A stretch of 64,000 bases of DNA from positions 186,001-250,000 of the forward strand of contig CAWDKH010000004.1 of NCBI GenBank assembly GCA_963802905.1, written 5' to 3'. The notes beneath the pieces were generated by a model, which worked only from the letters and a program-made list of their open reading frames with translations, was not told the origin of the DNA and did no database searches. The position numbers and the translations under genes were made by a program. Within the stretch, counting starts at the first letter, position 1; every line of letters begins with the position of its first letter. Below, in pieces: positions 54,408 to 64,000 of this stretch. The DNA comes from DASQFQ01 sp963802905 (GTDB lineage: Bacteria; Actinomycetota; Thermoleophilia; Solirubrobacterales; Solirubrobacteraceae).

Positions 54408-55202
54408 GTGCGCATCACCGTGCTCGGCAAGTCGCCGTCCTGGCAGGACGCGGATGGGGCCTGCAGCGGCTACCTGATCGAGGAGGACGGCTTCCACCTC
54501 CTGCTCGACTGCGGCAACGGCGTCTTCTCCAAGCTGCGGCGCTTCGTCGACTACGTCGACGTCGACGCGGTGGTCATCTCGCACCTGCACGCCGATCACT
54601 TCCTCGACCTCGTCCCGTTCTCGTACGCGCTCACCTATGCGCCGCGCCAGCAGCCGGTGCCGGTCGGCGGCTTCCCGGGCACCGACCACCCCGCCTGCCC
54701 GGAGCTGCACGTGCCACCGGGGGCCACCGCACTCTTCCGCCGCGTGGTCGGCGCCTGGGGCAACGAGGACCTGATCGAGAACGCGTTCGCGATGCGCGAG
54801 TACGACCCCGGCGACGAGCTCACCGCCGGGCCGCTGCGGATCCGCTTCCAGCCCGTCCCGCACTTCGTCGAGTCCAACGCGGTCGAGATCGCCTCGCGCA
54901 ACGGCGGCGGCCGCATCACCTACGGCGCCGACCACGCCCCGACGGACCACATCGTCGAGTTCGCGCGCGACACCGACCTGCTCGTGATCGAGGGCACGCT
55001 GCCGCGGCCAGAGCGCGAGGGCCCGCGCGGCCACATGACGCCCGCGGAGGCCGGCGAGCACGCCCGCCGCGCCGGCGCGCACCGCGTGCTGCTGACCCAC
55101 TTCTCGGACGAGCTGGGCGAGGATTGGGCCCGCGAGGACGCGGAGAAGGCGTTCGGCGGCGCCGTCGAGATGGCCCACGAGGGCGCCGTCTACGACGTCT
55201 AG
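54408..55202 (+). CDS. MBL-fold metallo-hydrolase (RNase Z-like)
   Basis: 264 residues from GTG 54408. MRITVLGKSPSWQDADGACSGYLIEEDGFHLLLDCGNGVF, the metal motif ISHLHADHFLDLVPF, RITYGADHAP and LLTHFSDE complete the beta-lactamase-fold zinc site. It is closest to the RNase Z/cAMP-phosphodiesterase-like branch without the RNase Z exosite. Substrate unknown. Confidence 0.87.
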   Translation: MRITVLGKSPSWQDADGACSGYLIEEDGFHLLLDCGNGVFSKLRRFVDYVDVDAVVISHLHADHFLDLVPFSYALTYAPRQQPVPVGGFPGTDHPACPELHVPPGATALFRRVVGAWGNEDLIENAFAMREYDPGDELTAGPLRIRFQPVPHFVESNAVEIASRNGGGRITYGADHAPTDHIVEFARDTDLLVIEGTLPRPEREGPRGHMTPAEAGEHARRAGAHRVLLTHFSDELGEDWAREDAEKAFGGAVEMAHEGAVYDV

Positions 55203-55205
55203 CCG

Positions 55206-55248
55206 CAACCCTCAACGGGGTCAGACCCCTTTATGAGGGTTGAGGGTT
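55206..55248. terminator. Hairpin terminator after the MBL gene
   Basis: AACCCTCAA and TTGAGGGTT form a perfect outer stem; GGGGTCAGACCCC forms an inner dyad. It is directly after the stop at 55202. Confidence 0.65.
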
Positions 55249-55294
55249 TGTGGCATTGGTCAAGGGGTGCTGCGTTCCCGCCGATGCTGCATAG

Positions 55295-56335
55295 GTGAAC
55301 CCGGTACGGGAGGCCAACGAGACCGCTGACGGCGTGCGACTTCTGTCGCACCGACCCTCCGTGCTCTACAAGCTCGAACACCACGCGACCGAGCCGGTCG
55401 ATGGCGACATCGCCATCGAAGGGCTCCAGCTCGCCGGCCCCGGATGGGAAGACCGCCTGAAGGACCTGCTGGGCTCGATCTCGCACTCCGAGCGCGCCTG
55501 CCTGTTCGCGGTCAGGCTCGACGACGAGCAGGGCCTGCCGATCCCGGCCGACACGCTGCTCGACCGCACGCGCACCGACTGGTTCCCCGAGTTCCTCTCC
55601 CACGGCGAGATGACGCCGCACTTCCAGCCGATCATCGACCTCGCCAGCGGCAAGCCCTACGGCCGCGAAGCGCTGATGCGCGGCATGCTGGGCACGGTCG
55701 AGCTGCGCGGGGCCGAGCTGATCGCCGCCGCCGAGGCCCACGACGCGCTCTTCTCCTTCGACGCCCGCGCCCGCGCGGCCGCGCTCGAGGTCGGCCTGCC
55801 GCTGATGCCCGAGGGCGAGATCCTGTTCGTCAACATCGACCCGCGCGCGGTGCTCGACGTCGAGTCGTCCATGCGCACCACCTGGCCGATCGTCATCCGC
55901 CTCGGAGGCGATCCCTCCCGCATCTGCCTCGAGCTGATCCGCCCCGAGCGCTCGCCCGACCGCGACACGCTCAAGGCGCTCGTCGACGCCCACCGCGAGC
56001 GCGGTGCGCTCGTCGCGCTCGACGACCTGTCCGGCGGCTCCGAGTCGCTGGCCTGCCTCGAGCAGCTCAAGCCCGACATCGGCAAGATCGACCGCGCGAT
56101 GACCGCCGGCATCCAGCACTCGCCCGCGCGCCGCCGTCTCGTCGCCGCCCTCGTCGAGGTCGCCCACGAGCAGGACTGCCGCGTCGTCGCCGAGGGGATC
56201 GAGCGCGTCGACGAGTTCGAGGCGATGCGCGAGCTCGGGGTCGACCTCGGGCAGGGCTTCTACTTCGGGCAGCCGACCGCCAAGCCGATGGCGGTCGACC
56301 CGCGCCTCGTGCGCAAGCGCGCCGAGATGGTCTAG
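55295..56335 (+). CDS. EAL-domain cyclic di-GMP phosphodiesterase
   Basis: 346 residues from GTG 55295. Residues 1-100 carry no clear domain. The EAL domain follows: TPHFQPIIDLASGKPYGREALMRG (EAL motif), ILFVNIDPRAV (Asn), ICLELIRPE (Glu), ALDDLSGGSESLACLEQLKPDIGKIDRAM (loop 6 Asp pair and Lys), RVVAEGIE and LGQGFYFGQPTAKP. All metal and catalytic positions look kept, so it should convert c-di-GMP to pGpG. It has no GGDEF and no membrane helix. Confidence 0.9.
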   Translation: MNPVREANETADGVRLLSHRPSVLYKLEHHATEPVDGDIAIEGLQLAGPGWEDRLKDLLGSISHSERACLFAVRLDDEQGLPIPADTLLDRTRTDWFPEFLSHGEMTPHFQPIIDLASGKPYGREALMRGMLGTVELRGAELIAAAEAHDALFSFDARARAAALEVGLPLMPEGEILFVNIDPRAVLDVESSMRTTWPIVIRLGGDPSRICLELIRPERSPDRDTLKALVDAHRERGALVALDDLSGGSESLACLEQLKPDIGKIDRAMTAGIQHSPARRRLVAALVEVAHEQDCRVVAEGIERVDEFEAMRELGVDLGQGFYFGQPTAKPMAVDPRLVRKRAEMV

Positions 56336-56377
56336 CCCAGACATCCCGCCCGCCCCTTTGGGGGTAGCGTCTGGTGA

Positions 56378-56847
56378 GTGTCCGAGCGTGACCTCTTCGC
56401 CAACTTCGAGCGCATGCGGCGTGAGATGGACGAGCTGTTCGGCGACGTCTTCGACCGCGGCCTCGCGCCACGCCGCCGCGGCGGCTTCGTCCCGGCGGTC
56501 GACGTCTACTACGTCGGCAACCCGCCGCGGGCGGTCGTGCGCGCCGATCTCGCCGGCATCGACCCGTCGCACGTCGAGCTCGAGATCCGCGGGCGCGAGC
56601 TGATCCTCGGCGGCCAGCGGGTCGCCCCGGCCGCGGGCCAGGAGCGGCTCTACCAGCAGCTCGAGATCGAGTACGGGCCGTTCCGCCGGATCGTCGCGCT
56701 CGGCGCCGACGTCGATGCTGAGCGCGCACGGGCCACCTACGAGGACGGCATGCTCGTCGTCGAGCTGCCGATCGCCGAGCCCGCGGACCCGCACGCCGTC
56801 CCGATCGAGCCTGGGCGCCGCCGCAGAGCGAGCGGGGAGGGCGAGCC

Positions 56848-56851
<4 letters not shown>
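56378..56851 (+). CDS. Hsp20/alpha-crystallin small heat-shock protein
   Basis: 157 residues from GTG 56378. Alpha-crystallin domain: FVPAVDVYYVGNPPRAVVRADLAGIDPSHVELEIRGRELILGGQR, YQQLEIEYGPFRRIVALGADVDAERARATYEDGMLVVELPIAE. A GxL-type C-terminal motif is seen only loosely. A holdase chaperone; its stop overlaps lon (ATGA), so client holding and degradation are co-expressed. Confidence 0.92.
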
Positions 56852-59268
<2,417 letters not shown>

Positions 59269-59270
59269 CC

Positions 59271-59732
59271 ATGGCAGCGAAGAAGAAGGCGGCCAAGGCT
59301 GGCGCGGCCGCCGTGGCAGTCAAGAATTCCCCGTACGTGCAGCGCGTGATCGAGGACGATGAGCTGCGGCAGAACCTGTACCAGGCCTACGAGTCCGCGC
59401 GCGACGCCGCTGCTCGCCTCGGCAACGGGAAGTCGCCGACGAAGCAGATCTTCGACGACAAGAAGCTGCAGAAGGACCTCAAGAACGCCGCCGAGTCGTT
59501 CCGCGACGCCAGCGTCGCGCTGCGCGAGGCGCCCCATCAGCGCAAGGGCCTGAGCTTCGGGCGCCTGATCCTGCTCACGGTCGTCAGCGGCGCCATCGCA
59601 CTGGCCGTGTCCGAGGGCCTGCGCAAGAAGGTGCTCGACGCCCTGTTCGGCGCCGAGGAGGAGTTCGAGTACACGTCGACCACCAGCTCGGCCTCGTCGC
59701 CCGCGCCGGCGACCGCCGGCACCAGCTCCTAG
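59271..59732 (+). CDS. Small single-helix membrane protein downstream of lon
   Basis: 153 residues from ATG 59271 with AGAGG 6 bases upstream; GTG 59265 overlapping the lon stop is the alternative. Lys/Ala-rich N-terminus, an amphipathic middle (VIEDDELRQNLYQAYESARDAAARL, DDKKLQKDLKNAAESFRDAS), one membrane helix (LILLTVVSGAIALAVSEGL) and an acidic Ser/Thr tail. The middle resembles actinobacterial DUF-type membrane-anchored helical proteins. Function unknown; operon with lon. Confidence 0.7.
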   Translation: MAAKKKAAKAGAAAVAVKNSPYVQRVIEDDELRQNLYQAYESARDAAARLGNGKSPTKQIFDDKKLQKDLKNAAESFRDASVALREAPHQRKGLSFGRLILLTVVSGAIALAVSEGLRKKVLDALFGAEEEFEYTSTTSSASSPAPATAGTSS

Positions 59733-59765
59733 GGCGGGTTTCGCCCCCTGGGCGGATACCCGATA

Positions 59766-59796
59766 GGGAACCTGGCCCTCTGGGCCAGCGTTCCCC
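59766..59796. terminator. Hairpin terminator between convergent genes
   Basis: GGGAAC-CTGGCCC-TCT-GGGCCAG-C-GTTCCC folds as a stem with one bulge, between the lon operon end (59732) and the PGPGW gene's stop (59797). Confidence 0.65.
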
Positions 59797-60186
59797 TCAG
59801 ACCGGCAGCAGCGGGATGTCCCAACGGATCGCGGCCGCTATACAGGCCGCGATCCCGAGCACCGTGGCGGCGGTCATCAGCGTCTTCTGCAGCGGGGTGG
59901 CGTTCTTCGCGCTTTCCTGAGCCGCCTCTAGGCGGTTCAGGATCTTCTCCATCAGCTTCTCGGCCCACTCGAACTCGAGCGCGAGCATGCCGAGGCCGAC
60001 GAACACGATCGCCCAGCCGGGGCCAGGCAGCGGCACGAGCGCCAGGCCGGCGAGGACGACCACGAACGCGAGGATCATGAACGCGATCCGGTAGGGCTTG
60101 GAGTGCTTGAGGTGGCGCTCGCGGCGGCGAGCCAGCTTCTCGGCCAGCGTCAGGTGCTTCTCGGGCGGTGGGCTCTGGGTGCTCAC
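59797..60186 (-). CDS. PGPGW-motif transmembrane protein (TIGR02611-like)
   Basis: 129 residues: basic N-terminus (EKLARRRERHLKHSKPYRIAF), helix 1 AFMILAFVVVLAGLALVPLPGPGWAIVFVGLGMLALEFEWAEK with the PGPGW signature, an amphipathic stretch, and a last helix (TLMTAATVLGIAACIAAAI). Actinobacterial membrane family of unknown role. Confidence 0.85.
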   Translation of the reverse strand: MSTQSPPPEKHLTLAEKLARRRERHLKHSKPYRIAFMILAFVVVLAGLALVPLPGPGWAIVFVGLGMLALEFEWAEKLMEKILNRLEAAQESAKNATPLQKTLMTAATVLGIAACIAAAIRWDIPLLPV

Positions 60187-60191
60187 TGACG

Positions 60192-61385
60192 TCAGTTATC
60201 GGCGATGAAGTCGCGGACCTCGACCAGCGCTCCGGGGCGCTCCGCCGTGTCGCCGCCGTGGCGTGTCAGCCACGCGCCGGGGGCCACGTCCCGATGCTCT
60301 TGCCATGCCAGCAGGATCGCATGTGGGTCGATCGCGTCCTTCTCCTCGCCGCCCGGATGGATCTCGAAGTGCACGTGCGGCGGCGTCGGCTCGGCGTCGC
60401 CGGTGTTGCCGGTGAAGCCGAGCACGGTGCCCGCCTTGACCTTGCGCCCGTTCTCGGCGTCCGGGGAGAAGGCGGAGAGGTGGGCGTAGAAGAAGGCGTC
60501 GCCGGCCTCGGTGTGCAGCCACAGGCGGTTGCCGGAGATCGGGAGCGTGCCGACGCGGTGGACGGTGCCGTCGGCGACCGCGAGCACGGGCGCGCCGAAG
60601 CGGGCGAAGACGTCGTTGCCCTCGTGCTTGCCGGTGTCGGCGCGCGCGGCGCCGAAGTCGTCGGCGACGTCGGCCTCGCCGTAGACGGGGAAGGCGTAGC
60701 GCTGGCCGGTGAGGCGCTGCTGGACCTTCGGGGCCTTCTTGCGCTTGGGCGCCTTCGCCTTCGCCTTGGGCTTCGGCGTCGCGGTGGGCGAGGCGGTCGG
60801 GGTGGGGGTGGCGATCACGGCGTCCGTCGCGCTCGCGTCGGCGACCGCGACGCGGATCTTGGTGCCCTTGGGATGCCCGCCGCGGGCGCTGCCGAGGGTC
60901 AGCTCGAGCGCAGCGGTACCGCGGTTCACGGCGACGCTCGAGGTGTCGGAGAGCAGGTAGGCACGGTCGCTGCGGACGTCGCCGACGCGGCGGCCCTCGA
61001 GCACGAGGCCGGCGACGCGGCCCGCGCGGACGATCGTGCCGCTCGTCGCGGTGGCGGTGCGGCGCGCGACGGTGGCGGTCACGAGACCGTCGAACAGATT
61101 GACCTTGCGGGCGAGCGCCGCGGCGCGGGAGCTGCCGGCGCCGCTGGCGCGCGAGGCGCGGGCGACGACCTCGGCCGTGCCGACGCTGATGCCCTGGGCC
61201 TGGACGGCGACGTCGTCGTCCGTCTCCTCGGCGTCGCCGCGCGCGCTCAGGCTGCCGAAGTCGCCGAGGCCGCCGGTCACGACCGACGCCTGGGCGCGGG
61301 CGCGCGCGGGCGTGTCCGCGCCGGAGGTGGCGGCGAGGACGGCGCTGGCGGCGAGGAGCAGCACGGCGATGAGGACGGGGCGCAT
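60192..61385 (-). CDS. Secreted M23 family (LytM-type) peptidase
   Basis: 397 residues. Signal peptide MRPVLIAVLLLAASAVLAA. Residues ~30-190 are beta-rich and unrecognised. A Pro/Thr/Lys linker (PTPTASPTATPKPKAKAKAPKRKK) leads to the M23 domain: GKHEGNDVFARFGAPVLAVADGTV (HxxxD), WLHTEAGDAFFYAHLS, TVLGFTGNTGDAEPTPPHVHFEIHP (HxH). Zinc ligands are all present, so it is probably active on peptidoglycan cross-bridges or is an amidase activator. It lies 6 bp downstream-adjacent to the PGPGW gene on the same strand. Confidence 0.9.
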   Translation of the reverse strand: MRPVLIAVLLLAASAVLAATSGADTPARARAQASVVTGGLGDFGSLSARGDAEETDDDVAVQAQGISVGTAEVVARASRASGAGSSRAAALARKVNLFDGLVTATVARRTATATSGTIVRAGRVAGLVLEGRRVGDVRSDRAYLLSDTSSVAVNRGTAALELTLGSARGGHPKGTKIRVAVADASATDAVIATPTPTASPTATPKPKAKAKAPKRKKAPKVQQRLTGQRYAFPVYGEADVADDFGAARADTGKHEGNDVFARFGAPVLAVADGTVHRVGTLPISGNRLWLHTEAGDAFFYAHLSAFSPDAENGRKVKAGTVLGFTGNTGDAEPTPPHVHFEIHPGGEEKDAIDPHAILLAWQEHRDVAPGAWLTRHGGDTAERPGALVEVRDFIADN

Positions 61386-61450
61386 CGCGCCAGCCAGTGT
61401 GGCAAACGCGCGGTCAGGTGCTGGCTGGATGGCCAGCTAGCATCCGCCGC

Positions 61451-62050
61451 ATGGAGGCCGCCACCTCGAGCGCCCTGAGCGGCGACAAGGCCCAGCGGAT
61501 CGTCGACGCGATGCGCGCGTCGGTGGCGGCGCGGGGCGCGGCGGGCTCGACGTTCGACCACGTCGCGCGCGAGGCCGGGGTGTCGCGCGGGCTGCTGCAC
61601 TACTACTTCGGCACCAAGGAGCGGCTGCTCGTCGAGGTCGTGCGGCGGGACTCGGATCTGCGGCTGGCAGCGCTCGACGCGGCGATCGCGGCCGCGCATA
61701 GCGCCGACGACCTGCTTGCCGTGCTCGTCTCCTCGCTCGAGGACCTCGTGGAGCGCGACCCGTCGTTCGTGGCGCTGCACTTCGAGCTGTTCACCAGCGC
61801 GCGGCGGACGCCCGAGATCGCGGCGGAACTCGCCGCGCTGCACCGCCGCATCCGCGAGCACGTGGCCGAGCAGCTCGAGGCAAAGGCGCGCGAGGGCGTG
61901 ATCTCCCCGGCCGCCGACGCGGAGTCCGTCGTGACCGTCCTGCTCTCGCTGGCCGACGGCCTGGCGCTGCGGATGCTCGCCGACCCCGAGCACGACTGGG
62001 GTCCGACGCTCGCCGCGGCGATGCCGGCGGCGCGCGCGCTGCTCGGCTGA
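61451..62050 (+). CDS. TetR/AcrR family transcriptional regulator
   Basis: 199 residues from ATG 61451. Helix-turn-helix: RIVDAMRASVAARGAAGSTFDHVAREAGVSRGLLHYYFGTKERLLVEVVRRD. The ligand-binding C-domain is variable (ELFTSARRTPEIAAELAALHRRIREHVAEQLEAKAREG). It is divergent from the M23 gene (65 bp gap), a likely target. Ligand unknown. Confidence 0.9.
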   Translation: MEAATSSALSGDKAQRIVDAMRASVAARGAAGSTFDHVAREAGVSRGLLHYYFGTKERLLVEVVRRDSDLRLAALDAAIAAAHSADDLLAVLVSSLEDLVERDPSFVALHFELFTSARRTPEIAAELAALHRRIREHVAEQLEAKAREGVISPAADAESVVTVLLSLADGLALRMLADPEHDWGPTLAAAMPAARALLG

Positions 62051-62147
62051 GCTGCCCCTTCGGGCATCCGACCGGTGCACGCGGTCGGCCCTCGTGGCTG
62101 CGCATCGGCCTCTGTGCGCAGGCGCGGCCTCCTGAGAACGTGCGCTC

Positions 62148-63239
62148 GTGGAGCCCCCCTCCACCCGCCCGTGGCTCGGAGTCGGTGCGGCGCTCAGCGC
62201 GGTGCCCGCTGCGGGCGGGTGCTTTTGCGCCGCGCTGGTGCTGGCGGTCGTCGCCGACTCCGACCCGGGTGCGGTCTATGAGCAGCACCGGTGGCTGGGA
62301 GCCATCGTTGCGGCGAGCGCGGTCTGCGCATTCGTCGCGATGATGGGTTGGGCCACCCTCCGGCACGGTGGACTCCCGGCCCCGGTGCTGCTGATAGCCC
62401 TCGCCCTGTCCGGAGCTCCCTTCCTCCTCCCGAGTTCGTCGTTCCTGCCAGCGGCCGCGATCGCGGTCGCCGGCTGTGCAGCCCTTGCGGCCGTCGGCGT
62501 CCAGCACCCGCCGGCCTCCCTCGACGTCACGCGCGTGCTCGTGGCCGGGCTCGCCGCCACCGCGGTCGTGCTCGCGGTCAGCCAGGCGATCGGCGTCGGG
62601 CTCACCGGCGCGACCTCGCCGCCCCAGGCGCGCGTCCTCGCCGACGCGCCGCACCGCGCAGAGACCTCCTCTCCCGCCAAGCCGGGGCGCGTCGATCGCG
62701 CCCCGGTGCGGGAGAAGCCTGCGAAGACACCAGTCGCGACGCCCGCGCCCGCGGATCCCGTCCCCGCGCCTGAGGAGCCGGAGATCGTCATGGCCCCCGA
62801 GCCCGCGGTCGCCACCGCCCCGCCTGCTGCCGCGCCCGACAAGCCGGAGCTCGCCACCGCGCCGCCCGACACCGCTCCGGACGCCGTTGCGACCGCGGCA
62901 CACGCGTTCGTCCGCGACTACTACGCCGCGCTCGACGGCCGCGACTTCGCCGCCGCCTGGGAGATGCTCTCGCCGGAGGTCCAGCGGGCGTTCGGCGGCT
63001 TCGACGGCTGGCGCAAGGGCTACGCGCGGACGGTCTCCCACGCGCCGGGCGAGGTGACCGTCACGCCGGCGGGTGCGGGGGCGACCGTCGGGCTCACGCT
63101 CCTGGCGGGGGATCGCGGCACCTGCGGCGAGACGGTCGAGCGCCGCTTCGCCGTGACGTGGCGCCTGGCTCCCACGCCCGCCGGCTGGCGCGCCACGGCG
63201 GCCAGCGCGCGCAAGATCAGCGGCCCAGAGCCGTGCTGA
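62148..63239 (+). CDS. Membrane protein with extracytoplasmic NTF2-like domain
   Basis: 363 residues from GTG 62148. Four membrane helices (about 10-170), a long Pro/Ala/Glu linker (PAKPGRVDRAPVREKPAKTPVA...), then a ~100-residue domain starting AHAFVRDYYAALDGRDFAAAWEMLSPEVQRAFGGFDGWRKGY, typical of NTF2/SnoaL-like stress domains in actinobacterial surface proteins. Role unknown. Confidence 0.7.
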   Translation: MEPPSTRPWLGVGAALSAVPAAGGCFCAALVLAVVADSDPGAVYEQHRWLGAIVAASAVCAFVAMMGWATLRHGGLPAPVLLIALALSGAPFLLPSSSFLPAAAIAVAGCAALAAVGVQHPPASLDVTRVLVAGLAATAVVLAVSQAIGVGLTGATSPPQARVLADAPHRAETSSPAKPGRVDRAPVREKPAKTPVATPAPADPVPAPEEPEIVMAPEPAVATAPPAAAPDKPELATAPPDTAPDAVATAAHAFVRDYYAALDGRDFAAAWEMLSPEVQRAFGGFDGWRKGYARTVSHAPGEVTVTPAGAGATVGLTLLAGDRGTCGETVERRFAVTWRLAPTPAGWRATAASARKISGPEPC

Positions 63240-63265
63240 GCCGCGCCCTCTAGCCTCACCCGACC

Positions 63266-63910
63266 ATGCTGCGCGCGGCCTTCGCTCTCATCGGCCTGGC
63301 GGTGGCCGCCCTCGTCGGCGGCCAGCTCGCGCTGCCCCGCATCGCCGAGCGCCGCATCACCTCCGAGCTCGCCGAGAGCGGGAAGGTCACGCGCGTCGAG
63401 GTCGACGCGGTCCCGGCGATCAAGCTCCTGTTCAAGCGCGCCGATCGCGTCGAGGTCGAGATGGCCGAGGTGCGCGCCGGCACGACCGGGCGGCTCGTCG
63501 AGCTGCTGCGCCGCACCCGCGGAACCAACCAGCTCGCCGCGCGCGCCGACCTCGTCACGCTCGGCCCACTCCGCCTCCACGCGGCGATGCTCACGAAGGA
63601 CGACAACCGCCTGCGCGGCGAGGCGACCTTGAGCGAGGCCGAGCTCGCCGCCGCGCTGCCGGGTCAGCTGCGCTTCCGCCCGGTCGAGGACCCTGCGGGC
63701 GAGCTCGTGCTCGAGGGCGCCGTCGGCCCGCTCAGCGCCCGCGCGCGGCTCACCGCGCGCGACGGCGCGCTCGTGATCGCGCCCGAGGGCCTGCTCGGTG
63801 GCCTCGGCGCGCTGACGCTGTTCAAGGACAGCAGCGTGCAGGTCACCGAAGTCGGCTCGCGCACCGGCCCCGACGGCTTCACGCTGACCGCGGCCGGAAC
63901 GCTGAACTAG
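63266..63910 (+). CDS. LmeA/DUF2993 family lipid-binding protein
   Basis: 214 residues: MLRAAFALIGLAVAALVGGQLALPRIAERRITSELAESGKVTRVEVDAVPAIKLLFKRADRVEVEMAEV matches DUF2993, whose mycobacterial member LmeA binds phospholipid and affects lipomannan length. N-terminal signal or anchor helix. The C-terminal stop overlaps the convergent partial gene. Confidence 0.8.
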   Translation: MLRAAFALIGLAVAALVGGQLALPRIAERRITSELAESGKVTRVEVDAVPAIKLLFKRADRVEVEMAEVRAGTTGRLVELLRRTRGTNQLAARADLVTLGPLRLHAAMLTKDDNRLRGEATLSEAELAAALPGQLRFRPVEDPAGELVLEGAVGPLSARARLTARDGALVIAPEGLLGGLGALTLFKDSSVQVTEVGSRTGPDGFTLTAAGTLN

Positions 63911-64000
63911 CTCACGAACAGACCGCGCGCCGACCACAGCGTGCGCAGCGAGCCGCGCGGCCGCAGCCGCCCGGTCGCCACCGCGCGCCGCGGGTCGAGC
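63907..64000 (-). CDS. C-terminal fragment of a gene entering from beyond the window
   Basis: Open from the window edge to a stop at 63907: LDPRRAVATGRLRPRGSLRT then LWSARGLFVS. The TGRLRPRGSLR pattern recalls the end of SCP2-like sterol-carrier domains, but 30 residues are too few to be sure. Confidence 0.3.
   Translation of the reverse strand, partial: LDPRRAVATGRLRPRGSLRTLWSARGLFVS

Overview
The window is a stretch of very GC-rich chromosome with frequent GTG starts, tightly packed genes and mostly G/C third positions. The gene set is actinobacterial: an actinobacterial-type malate dehydrogenase, an LmeA/DUF2993 lipoprotein-like gene, a PGPGW-motif membrane protein, ECF sigma linked to an 'ALELD' small protein, and dnaX-ybaB-recR. 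The SRP RNA is the large form with an Alu domain, and succinate dehydrogenase comes with a CCG-domain (HdrB/SdhE-like) subunit. Together these suggest a deep-branching actinobacterium such as Thermoleophilia/Solirubrobacterales. That placement is inference, not proven from the window.

Layout. 1-8.6 kb: end of an M20 peptidase, a methyltransferase, an HD-GYP c-di-GMP phosphodiesterase, a ProC-like gene, a secreted GH15 glucoamylase, an acyl-CoA dehydrogenase and two small convergent genes. 8.6-35.4 kb: a large exopolysaccharide/cell-surface region. It holds a secreted sugar-dehydrogenase/PKD protein, a GINT1-like glycosyltransferase, two Wzx flippases, two Wzy/O-antigen-ligase-type polymerases, a WbaP-type priming transferase, four GT4 enzymes, one GT39 enzyme, a BY-kinase, a CpsB-type phosphatase, an acyltransferase and JmjC-like hydroxylase pair, an RTX/FG-GAP surface protein, tRNA-Val, and a c-di-GMP-I (GEMM) riboswitch in front of a secreted glycoside-hydrolase-like gene. 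35.4-41.9 kb: ECF sigma and its LPFTG-tailed partner, SRP RNA, dnaX, ybaB, recR, lysC and asd. 42-49.2 kb: sdhA-sdhB-sdhE-like, a site-2 protease, isocitrate dehydrogenase-like and malate dehydrogenase. 49.2-64 kb: a DNA-binding protein with a clear promoter/operator, lipid and redox enzymes, an antiporter, an MBL hydrolase, an EAL protein, hsp20-lon-hypothetical, an M23 peptidase, a TetR regulator and envelope proteins.

How it fits together. c-di-GMP appears three times: HD-GYP (degradation), EAL (degradation) and GEMM-I RNA (sensing), with the sensor sitting inside the polysaccharide region. The BY-kinase and CpsB phosphatase form the usual phospho-tyrosine control pair for polymer export. 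The TCA genes (sdh, idh-like, mdh) are clustered.

Data-quality caution. Many genes at 3.4-11 kb and 24-34 kb are split by single-base frame changes, mostly one extra G or C, although the protein signal continues cleanly in the next frame. lysC has an internal TAG, and the isocitrate dehydrogenase lacks two catalytic blocks. Most frame changes look like sequence or assembly errors, but real decay of the surface locus cannot be excluded from the sequence alone. I saw no CRISPR array, insertion sequence, phage or rRNA.
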